The translations under genes and the position numbers were made by a program. Below, one piece after another: positions 26,701 through 38,700 of a stretch of 64,000 nucleotides of DNA. Each line of letters opens with the position of its first letter. Position 1 is the stretch's first letter. This stretch comes from Cinnamomum chago (Eukaryota > Streptophyta > Magnoliopsida > Laurales > Lauraceae). Below the pieces are notes generated by a model that did not search any database, was not told the DNA's origin, and saw nothing but the letters and a program-made list of their open reading frames with translations. The DNA lies in assembly GCA_038049695.1 (NCBI GenBank), contig CP142451.1, positions 33,588,001 through 33,652,000 of the forward strand. The letters are read 5' to 3'.

Positions 26701-29700
26701 ACTTCATTTGTCTCTATAAATGTGCAAAAATTCACATCGTCATCATTGAGCATAGTTCCCCCATTTCCCATAAGACGATGGCCATCCTCGATCAGTTCCT
26801 CCCTTCTTTCCTACTTGTTTGCATTTTTATATCTCCCTTGATTGCTAGATTTGCTAATTGCCTTCGAAAATCTCCAACACTTCTCAATGCAAGAATCTCC
26901 AATCACTAGATAAGAAGAGCTTGCCCCCCCCGCCCCCCCTCTCTCCATACATTCACACACACATCCCATAAAAAGAACATGAATCTTCCAAATTGTTCTT
27001 AAATATTCGACGAACTAAAGCCTAAAAGTTATTTTTTTCTCCTTCTCATTGCCCACCGTACTCTTCTTACTTCAGTAAACTTGAAAATTTATTTTGTTAA
27101 GCTTTCTTTACAATTGAATATGCTATCATCCCCCCTTCCTTTTTTGCCATGTCAACCGTAAAATTATGTGTAGTCATCGTGCAATATAAACCCACCACAC
27201 CCACCACTCACCACCAAAACCAGTGGCAGACCCATGATTTTTTATTGACGGGGGCTAACGATGGTCAATTGAAAAGTCAATCATTATTTCAATGTACGTT
27301 CTTCACATTAGCAATGGCAAATGAGAAAATGTATTGCATTTACCAAAAACCTAATTACATCAAATAACATTCTTTCATCAAAAGTCGTACTTACAATTGC
27401 CCTTGACGGTTCTTCCTATTTTGAAAGCGTTGCATGATTGTCTCATCGTGATTTTTTTTTTCAATATATGTAAGTAAACAATCATTCATCCACTCATCTT
27501 TCATTCGATTGCGCAGTTGATTCTTCACGATTTTCATAGCGGAAAATACCCTGTCAATAGTAGCAGTGACAATTGGTAGTGTTAGCACCAATTTCAAAAG
27601 CAAATAAACCAAAGGATATTGACTGTCCTTTTTTGTTTCAACCATCTTTTGAGGAAGGCCGCCCATTCCTTTTACTTCTAAGAACTTGCTATTGGTGCGC
27701 ATATTAATAATGTAAATCTCCAGTTGATTATCAAGCATTACTCGATTTGAGTTTGAAAAATCATCTGGATAAAATTGAGAAAAGGCGGATTAATTTTTCC
27801 TTGTTGAAAGCAGAGAATGAATCTCTTGGATCTAGGCATGCCACATAAAGAAGCAACTCAGTGTTTACCTCATTAAAGCAGGAGTTGAGCTCTTGAAGTT
27901 GCATGTCAATAGTTGTGTAGAATATTTCAACGTGGAAATAATGTAGGTTTCTCAATTCCACTTTGTGTTGTGATCGCTTTTGCTCAACAAACAAATCATC
28001 CATATTTTTTCCTATTTATTACAAAATGAGTTAACTTGAGAGAGGAGAGAATCCCACCCATTGTCTCTCATCATTTGCAATTCTTGTTTCACTATTGTTG
28101 CCATTTTCATGGCATTGGCAATATCTTTATCTTTTTGCTGTAGTGCCTTTGATAATTCATTTGTGATTGCCAGTATGTTTATCTAATACATTTTAACTGC
28201 AATATCAAAAGATTCCAGTTGAAGTAATAAGTTACCCACAAAACCCTTGTGTTCACTCGTATGATCTTTTAAAATAATTTTAAGCACATCAACCATAGAA
28301 GAAAACATGAGAATCAAGTTAACCAATATACTGTAATGTGAGCCCCAACGTGTATCCCCTGACTGTTTGAGGCTAGTCTCATGATTCAAATCCCGTCCAC
28401 TTTAAAATTCACCAGTATTGAGTGCATCAACTACTTTAGTAGCTTGTATATTTTGGGGCATGTTGTGGCGTTTGCAAGAGGATCAAATGACATTCAGCTT
28501 ATTAGAAATCAAGTTGAAGAATATACAGATTGGTTCGTGTTTTTTACCAACAATAACGAGTGCCAATTGAAGTTGATGTGCGAAGCAATGAACGTAAAAG
28601 CGGTGGGATTCTCATTCTGAATGAGTGTTTTGAGCCCATTAAGCTCACCTCTCATGTTACTAGCCCCATCATAACCTTGCCCTTGCAGACTTTTATGCTC
28701 CATCCATTCTTAGAAAAATGGCCACCGTAATGATTGAGCAATACTGCTTGTGACATGTTCTATGGCTAAAAAACGCTCAATCACATATCCTCGCTTATCC
28801 ACATAGCGTAAAACAATGGCCATTTGCTCTTTCATAGAGATATCACAAGATTCATTCACTAAAAGGGCAAATGGTGCATCTCCAAGCTCATAAATGATAA
28901 CTTGAGTGGTTTCGATAGCAGCCACATTCGCAATGTCTTTCTGAATCTTAGGTGATGTCAATTTTAGATTTTCAGGGGCATTTTCCAATACAACTCTTTA
29001 ATAGCTTCATTATGATCGGCAAGTAATTTCAAACACTCAAGAAAGTTTCCCATGTTATTTGAATCATCATATTCCCCATGACTACGAAAAGGCAACCCTT
29101 GACGTAAAAGAAAGTGAATGGAAGCAAGTGTTACCTTTAAGCGGATTCGTTACTCTCTTCGAGCTTGATTTGATTGCTTCTCAATAATAGTCTCAATATG
29201 TTGCTTCTGATTTAATAAATTCCGACACTTCTCATATGCTTGATTGTGAGCACTGTTAGCCCCCCCCGCCCCCCCCGGACATGCTCTCCAAATCTTTCTT
29301 TTTTCTTCCAATTTTTATATCCTTCAGTTACGTAAGTATCACATCGTCCTTGCTTTTCAAAATGGTAACAACATAGGCAAAACACATCATCTTTTTCTAT
29401 GTTGTACTCCATCCAACTTTCATAACTCTTAAAGCACGCAGCATTAAACCGCCTCTTCTATTGTCCAAACTGCGTATAAGGGAATTTATGACCATGAGGT
29501 TTACCAGGGCCCTTTTGCAGATACATTCTTAGGATTTCATCCTGGTCTTTAGGATGATAACTTGATATTGGACTCTGTAGCCTGGGTTTGCAGGAAGATT
29601 TGCAATGTTCACAACTGCACGACTTTTCTTTGAGGTTGATAGTATTTGATCACTATTATCACTCTCTAGAGGCTGAGGCGGTTGGTCAACAGTTGATTTT

Positions 29701-32700
29701 CTTTTATAATATTTTTCCACATCTGGTTCAAATGGATAAAGAGAATAACTAATCAAGACCTTAGGTAAAATAATGTGCAAATAAGTCTTTGTGTTCTATT
29801 TCTAGATGATGAGATTTGTCAATCTCGTCGAGTGGAACCAAACAAACCCAATTTATCTCACTCAAAATGATCATAAACAGATCATCATTAAAGTAAAGAA
29901 AGCATTGCTTTTGTATCTAATCTAATAAATAAACTCACATATGACATATTTAAGGAATTACACCAACTTAACATAGCAATTAGCACACACCTCAACCAGA
30001 TATTTAACTTGTTTTCCTCTGATGTAAACTAGAATAGGAATTTGAAGGGAATAGAAGCACACACCTTAACCAAATATGAATTTGAGAAATAAAGCTCTCC
30101 AATGTTATCTTGCCAATGCCAAGCAACAAAGAGAAGGAAATAACCCACCTGAGAAACACGTGATTGAGTCATTTAAAGCAGAGAATACCCAAAAAGAGAC
30201 GTCAACATTGAGAAAACAAAAATGAAAGGATGCATTTTACAAAGAAAACCCACAAAATGTGTCAAAAGTTAATCTAATCTAAATGGGCAGTATATGGAAA
30301 CCATATCCCAACTAATGGATCTGTTTGCATTATTTTGATTAGTTGGATATGATTATCACATGGTAGATTTTAAGTAATTTGTGAAAAATATTTATAAAAA
30401 AGATGAAACCTATCAATCTGTGGGTCACAATTTTATGATCCAAATCATCTAACACACATACTAATGATAATCATCAATACGTCCAATTTCATATCTTTTA
30501 AGGTTTAATGGATTTTGAGTATTCTGCGAAATACATCCAAATAATCTAAATACATTTAAACCACTGAATGTATGCATTTACTCATGTTAAAAGTGAAAAT
30601 CATAAGTTGGAGAAACATGTGGCATTATTCGAAATAACAGTGGGCAAATGCTAATGGCTTTCTCAAAGCAAATTCAAGCCTCAAGTCCAGTTGAAGCAAA
30701 ACTAGAAGCCTTACTTGAAGGCTTGAAGGTTTGTGTTTCAATAAATATTACTAAATTTCTAATGGAATGGAAAGAGACTCATTCATCACTACCGAAGCAT
30801 TACATCACAATCAGAAACTGTCATGCAGTACAATGATGAAAATAAAAAATTAGGATTGAGATACAATGAGCAGTGATTTATCCTTACTAAGAACTTAGAT
30901 TGAGTCATGTTGAGTGTTGATGCTATAGACACGTTGCCCAAACACCTAAAATGTGAAATCCAGTGCTACATCTATTGTCATTGGTCCATTGGTTGTCCCA
31001 CAGGTTGTGGGAGCTTATCAAATTCCCTCGGGTACAAAATAATCAAAATTCTCCCATGCCACCAAAAATGCCCAAAATTCATGAAGGTGTCCATAAACTC
31101 TGGAAGACATTATCCGAGGAGTCCATTCCTCTCCTTTTTGAGACCAATCAATAGCTTACATATCTGCCTTCTTTGTCTATATTCTTTTCACTTGGATATA
31201 TACACTTATCTAGGTAACATCACTTGTATGAGATGTAACCGAATTTCACTGAATAAATATATATATATATACACTACTTAATTTATTGCCATATTTTTAA
31301 AATTCTGTGTTTACTACTGTTCTTTTGTCTAGATTCTCCAAGTACATATTTGGCACCTGTTTGATATAACCTGCCACTTGAACCTACAGTTCATTAGGAT
31401 CCATATGCCAGTTCATACATCCTTTGGTCAAAGCAATTTTTTGTTCCCAAGGCAGAAATCTAAGATCCAAATTCTCATATTCAACCAATATTATTGACTC
31501 CATAACATCTCACCCTCAAACCTCAACCTCAATCTCCATTATCACCAAAAAGCCCCAAAAACAATGAACGAACCCCTCCGATTGTCAAGAAACTGCTCAT
31601 TGGGTTTAGGGGACAAAAAAAGTAGCTCTAGAATTATCCAATTTAGACCGCCGAAAACCCATCTTATCCTTAAATGTTATGTCCCAAATTGACCCTAACC
31701 CATTACCAAGAAAACACCTACACTTAACCATTAAAAGTTCTTCAATTAATTAGATTCCCAATTTAGTCTTTAGTCAATCCATAATTCCTAATCCGAAAAT
31801 TACCCAATTTATCATGAATCCCGTCTCCAAAGACCTCTTAAACCAATGGAATGGATCAGTTGCAAGAGATTATGTGTTCTTTGTCGAAAAAAATTGTCGA
31901 TATGTTTAATAATATGGGACACGTGCAGAATAACAAGGCCTTACTAATGCAAGTTTTGGAAAGAATAACGAAAAACTACCAACAACATTACATTGACTAG
32001 ACCATGAATCAACTCATGTGAAGGGTCACAAACCTAGAGCGCAAACAAACACTTGAGACCAAAACTGGACATGGATGGGAGATTGGTACATATACAAAGC
32101 CGTCCATTCCCCATGTCCAAGAAAGGGTGACTCAAGTGGCTCAAGTAGACGAGATGAGTGACCTGAATGGCCTGTTTTAAACAAGAGTCAAGCAAACGTG
32201 CCAAAAAGGTTGGAAAGGTTAACAACTCATCTTAGTAGTAGAAAGAACGGTACGTTAGATGATTATAGATATATAAGACATCATTCTCTTGAGAACATAT
32301 TACATTCTTGTCCTTTCTAAAATATAGTGACCCCATGCCCTTTGGAACCATCGATACAAACTCAAGGTGAAGGGACAAGGGTTCAACAGCCATTGAAGCT
32401 TCTAAATCTGTGATTTAAGACAAAGGAGAAGATGATGGGAGGGAACTTGCGAGTGAAGATGCAGAAGATGAATTACAAGATCACAATTCCAAGTAGAAGA
32501 CTGTTGATTCCATGGTTGTAGAATCCATGGATGTATACTCTTCTTTAGATCAGGCAGTTGCAATCGAAGTCCAATTTGTATCATTGGATCCCAACCTCCC
32601 CACTCATTATTAGGGATGTAAGGTGGAAATCAGTTGTGTTCAATGGTTAGATAGAAGGTATTCTTTGGACTGATAGTGCAAGAATGTCATTGTCTAAAGT

Positions 32701-35700
32701 TATACAAATTCAATTGTGCATCATGTATCTTATTGAAGCTAGTCATACTCATGCCCGTCAGAATGGGCCCAGGGCCCAAGGCCAAGTTCCATGCGTAATT
32801 GCAAGTAGTATATTTTCTTATATTGGTTAAAATTCATTTAAAATTGTTTTAGTCAAATAGTTTGGAAAAAAAAAAAAAAAACCAAAAACAAAGGTTGCAA
32901 TGCATGGGCTTCAAATAAAGAAATAGTAGGCAAATTTCTTAAGAGGGGGCCACATATGTTGATACAAAAAAATTCAAATAAATTATAAAATGAAATATTT
33001 AATTTTTCACAGTTTTAGAGAGAGAAAAGAGAAGCTAATAAATTAAGTGGTAATAAAAAAAACTAAAAAGCCTATTAAAACATTAAAAAATATGGCAATG
33101 AAAAAGGAATTTTAAAATCATTTGAACCTAAGCATTACAATGCTTGTATTCTGTGTTTACTACTGTTCTTTTGTCTAGATTCTCCAAGTACATATTTGGC
33201 ACCTATTTGATATAACCTGCCACTTGAACCTACAGTTCATTAGGATCCATATGCCAGTTCCTACATCCTTTGGTCAATAAAGTTTCTTTGAGCAGTTGTA
33301 AAAGTGAATATCATTTCTTTGAATGTTTTTCCCCTTAAATTCCATCACCTTTAATTGATAAAACCTTTGTTTACTTATTGGTCTGCCATAATCACCTGGA
33401 GTTTACAACATGGACAAATTCAATATTCTATTGTTTGATGTTATAATTTTTTTTTTCTATTGTTTGATAAGTAACAATTGTACTAAGAAAATGGACAAAT
33501 TTCATATTGCATTCATTGATAAATTGCTCTTAGTATTTTTTTTTTATTTTTATGTTTTTTTATATATCTTAAATATTAGAGGTGTTAAGAACTAACATGC
33601 CATGTGTTCTTGAGATTGTTTTGATGGGGCTTATCGTGAAGCTTAATACCGATGTGGTTTTCCCTCATTGTTTATGAGAAAACATGTTTTTGTTGACTCC
33701 ATGAATGTTTTTCAATTGTTTGGAATGTGTATTGTTACATCTATATTCCTCACCAAAAGTTGCACTGTATTAATGAATCTAATGGAGATTACCATGTGAG
33801 AAAGGATTGCTCATTTTCTGCACCAAGACATGCGGGCTAATTTCTCAAAGAAGTTTTTGTAGTATTATGACTTGGTCGTAATTGCACACAATAACAACAT
33901 AAGAGGACTGATACGTCTTTTATCGTATTGTCTAACCATCCGAAATGTCTTACACCTTTATTCAAATTATTATGCCTCTCAGTGTTGAAGGAAAGGAATT
34001 TTGAGTTGACACTTTTTTTATTTACCATGTTATACTTAAGTTTGCTCCACTGTTTTGCTCAGAAGCATTTGATCCAAATAATCTTGTGGAGATGAACATT
34101 TCCTTCTCAATATTTGTTAGGAGGGGCTTTCTTTGATGTATATTCAAGAATTCAGTAAACAACTCGTATGATATCTAATTGATTTGGAAATCAAGGTCTG
34201 CTAATTGGTGCTGTAGATTACATCTTGGAGATGTTTTTTTAATCTTTGTCATGAACAAAAATTAATGGAGAATCTTAATTCCATGATTGCAAGATTGAGT
34301 TCTTAGTGTTCATATCTTGACTGTACAGTCCCTCGGAATTTTAGATTGCTGGAAGAGCTTGAGCGCGGAGAGAAAGGCATAGGAGATGGTACAGTTAGCT
34401 ATGGAATGGATGATGGAGATGACATTTACATGCGTTCATGGACCGGTACCATAATTGGTCCTCACAATGTATGTCTTCATTCCTTTGCCTTCATTGCATT
34501 CTTTGAATTGTTTCTAATTTGCACTGTTTAAATTTAAATTGTTAGCACTTACAAGATATGTTTGCTACCACTAAAAGAAACTCCATGTATGAAGTGTTGG
34601 GCACATGTCCATTTTATTATGGCAGAGACCCCTGAAGTGCACTTATTATATTGCTGTTGAAGTGCTCTGTGATTAGTTTTTTTTTTCTAAGGGACTTTGT
34701 TTACTTATGTAATCTGGGCCCTAATATTTGCATGTCCTAGGAATGGAAATGTTATGTTAGATATGATGACTCTTTTTAATACATGACATATGGTCATGTC
34801 TGAAGTCAGCTAAATAATGATATGGAAAACATGTTAAAATGTTACCATGTATTTATTTTAAGTTTTTTGTTTTATTTATTTATTTTTCAGTAATTTTTGT
34901 ATTTATTTTAAGCATGGAGATTCCCAAGAGTAGGAGAGGGAGAGGGAGACCCAAGAGAAGTTGGAAAGAAACTATTAAACATGACCTTGCCTACATGGAT
35001 CTAATGGAGGACATGGTCCTAAACAGATTTGATTGGCGTTGTCAAATCCATATAGCCGACTCCACCTAGTGGGAAAAGGCTTGGTTTGGTTTGGTTAGTA
35101 ATTGTGTTCTGCATATGTGGCCAGCATGATGGCAGAGCCAACCAATTTGGGAGTTGCTTGCTTTTAGATGTAGCTGAGCCTGAAAATAATCAATCTTAAC
35201 CAGCCTACCCCTTGCTTCCCCTCTCCCAATAAACAAAGGAACACAGTGTTGGTTGCCTTTTTTAATTTTCCTGAAAAAAGTTCTTACAGTTGAAGTGTTA
35301 AGATTGTCCAATCAACTTGAGCTTTTGGAATGTGGTTCAGCTATAGCTGATGCAGGCCAGACCATGGGTCGGCCAACCCATTGGGCCCAGTCCATAGGCC
35401 CAACGGGACATCCATTTAATTAGGAATATTATTTAGAGAGTTGATTTATTTAGAAGTAATTAAAATTAGGAGTTTTATTTAATTTGGTATGAGGCAAGTT
35501 TAGTGATTTAGTTTTCTTTATTGTTTAGGAAAGTCTTGGTGTGTCCAAGTTACAGAAGGTTGATCCTACTCCTATATAAGGATTATCATCCTCATTGTAA
35601 TTCATGCTATTATCAATTAATCAACGAATTCTGAGTTTCTCTTTAGTTATGGGGTGTTTCATGATTTTGAGTGTGCCCTAGCGCTAGAATTCATCATTGG

Positions 35701-38700
35701 ATTCGATCAATTCCATTGGAGGTTGATCTATTTTCAATCAAGGATATAGGGCTGCTCCAATAGCATGTCCCACAAGATGAGCAGGTTGGATCCATGTTTA
35801 AATAATCACAGAATGGTGGATATCTTGACCGATAGAAGTGTAAAATGTGATCCTTCTCTAGCCACCCATTTTTTTAAAGGTTCCCTAGCCATACATGCGA
35901 CCAACATAAGCAAGATCCTTACAAAGCGATTGTCAATGTTCATGAGATATTTTGTATCTTGCCTTTCTTTTTACTTTCTGATTCATATGTCTCACTGGCT
36001 TCATTATTCAATCACAGTCCGTGCATGAAGGCCGCATTTATCAGTTGAAGCTCTTCTGTGACAAAGATTATCCGGAGAAGCCTCCAAGTGTTCGTTTCCA
36101 TTCCCGGATCAATATGACCTGTGTGAACCACGAGACAGGAGTGGTAACATCTTATTCCTATATTTTGATGACCAAGGGTGTATGCATGTACTTTATTTGC
36201 ATTTAAATCCTAAAGAATAATTGACAATTTATTCAGAGTCAATGAATTGTTCATGAATTTTTTTGTTATTAAGGCTGCATTTAGGAACTCGTCATTTTGG
36301 AGCAGAGAAATTTTCCATGTTTTAGGATTTTTGTTGAATATCAAAAGATTCTCTACATTTCTATACCAGAGCCAAACATGTCACAGATCTTGATTGCAGC
36401 TGCTTTTTGGTGCACTGGAGTCATGCGTTGACCATTCATGGTTAGGTCTCACTCTCACATGGATCAGCCAGTGAAGAAAATTCGTAGGTCAAATGATCAT
36501 AATTGTCTGATCAGTGACCTGCAAAAGGATTTTAAGAAACGATGTTATGCAACCACAGAAGGAGAAAAAGTTCATCGTAGGAATGCCCAAACCCACACGT
36601 ACTGTGGTCAGTGTTTTATCTGTTGTGGGATCTGGCTGATGCACAATCTAGGGTCTCTGGATCACAAAGGCCACAGAGTCTTTTGTCTAGTTTGAGTAGG
36701 ACCTCACAGGTAACAAATTTGCCAGAAAATTGAGTGATGATCATTGTGATCGACCCCTCCTCTTATAGCCTTTGGGTTTCCTCATTACAGAAAGTTTACA
36801 ATTGTAAAATCCAATGAAATCAGGGATTCACCGAATCTATAAGATTACAATGAATCATGGGCTCTAATGTGAGTCCCACAAATTAAATATGTTGATACCC
36901 CTCCCAACCCCCCCCTCTCAAGTTGATGAAGGTGAATCAACCGTCACCACTTTGCCCACAAAGAACTGATGCTTGACACGGGAAAGAGCTTTAGTGAGGA
37001 TGTCTGCAACTTGAAGATCTGTAGTGAGTCTAGTGACATGAGGAAGAGTAATGAGCTTGTCATCATAGGCTTCACAAATGAAATAACAATCAATTTCAAT
37101 GTGCTTTGTTCTTTCGTGAAACACGGGATTTGCAGCGATTTGAATGACACTTGTATTACCACCAAGAAGAGGAGTAGCAGTGTGTTGCGGAAAGCCAAGT
37201 TCCTCCAATAAGCGTCGTAGCCAAACCACCTATGAACAGGTAGAGGACATAGAGCGGTATTCGGCTTCCGTAGAGGATTTTGAAACTCTATCCTTGCTTT
37301 TTGTACTTCCATGAGATGAGAGCATTTCCAAGATATACACACCATCCTATTGTAGAACAACGAGTGTCGGGACATCCAGCCCAATCTGCATCACAGTAGG
37401 CAAACAATATTAAATTTGAATTAGCTGCATAGAAAATGCCGCGCTCTGGTGTCCCAAGAAGATAACGAAGGATACGTTTGACAGCTGACATGTGAATATG
37501 AGTGGGCCGAGTCATGAACTGACTAACAAGATTGACTGCATGAGAAATATCAGGGTGAGTAATTGTTAGATAGATAAGACTACCAACAAGCTTCTGGTAG
37601 ATTGTTGGATCTTCAAAAAGAGTAACATCATCTTTCCTATACTTCACATTTAATTCTAATGGAGTATCAACTGGAGTGGAATTTTGCAACCGAGCTTGAG
37701 CAATGAGATCTTTGGTATACTTATGTTGATTAATAAATAGCTGACCTTTGATAATGTGCACTTCTAGGCCCAGGAAATATGTGAGAGGACCTAAATCTTT
37801 CATATGAAAGGAAGCATGAAGAACATTTTGCAGTTGAAAGATACCATCAGGATCTGTCCTAGTGATGATGTCATCGACATACACAAGTAGTAAGGTTGGG
37901 CCAAGTGACGTCCGTCGAAGGGAAAGAGAAGGATCATACTTGCTTTGCTGGAAACCGGCATCAGGAAGAGTGTGCCAGAATTTTTGAAACCAGGCTCTTG
38001 GAGCTTGCTTCAATCCATAAATGGATCGGCGTAAATGGCAGACACTATTCTTTGGGAAATCAGTGATGCCAGGAGGTCTCATGTAGACTTCTTCTTGAAG
38101 ATCACCATGGAGAAATGCATTCTTGACATCCATTTGAAACAAAGGCCATGATTGGGATGCAGCAAGAGCTGATAGAATTCAAACGGTTGTCATTTTAGCA
38201 ACGGGAGCAAAAGTTTCATCATAGTCAACCCCATATTCTTGACGATTACGCAATGCAACTAGACGAGCCTTATATCTATCCAAAGACCTATCTGATTTTA
38301 ATTTAACAGAGTAGACCCATTTGCAACTGATGGGCTTAACATGAGAAGGGCATGGAACGATGTCCCATGTATGATTTTGCTGGAGAGTTGTGAGTTCTTC
38401 CATCATAGCCTGCTGCCAACAAGGATGCTTTATAGCTTGCGAATAAGTGTTAGGGATAGAGACAGTTGATAAAGTGGCATACAATTATAAACGATCTGGG
38501 GGATGAGTGGACCTTCGAAGTACTGAGGGTCAGGAACAGGTGCAGGATCAGGTTCAAGGAGAGGCTGCCTAGCTGCAGTAGAATCTTGTGCTTGATGTCT
38601 CACATACACCAGTCCGGGTTTAAAACGTGTCGGAGTGGGATTAGAGAAAATTGGTAGAAAATAAATGTTTTAAGTGGAATTTGTATCTACATGAGTTTGA

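Noticed and set aside
31302-33277. Short LTR (TRIM) element with 130-bp LTRs
   Set aside because: Considered because a primer-site-like TGGTCAAAGC lies at the left junction, but the related copy at 17470-19105 lacks these flanks and only a weak AT-rich 4-bp flanking match exists. Long target duplication is the better explanation.
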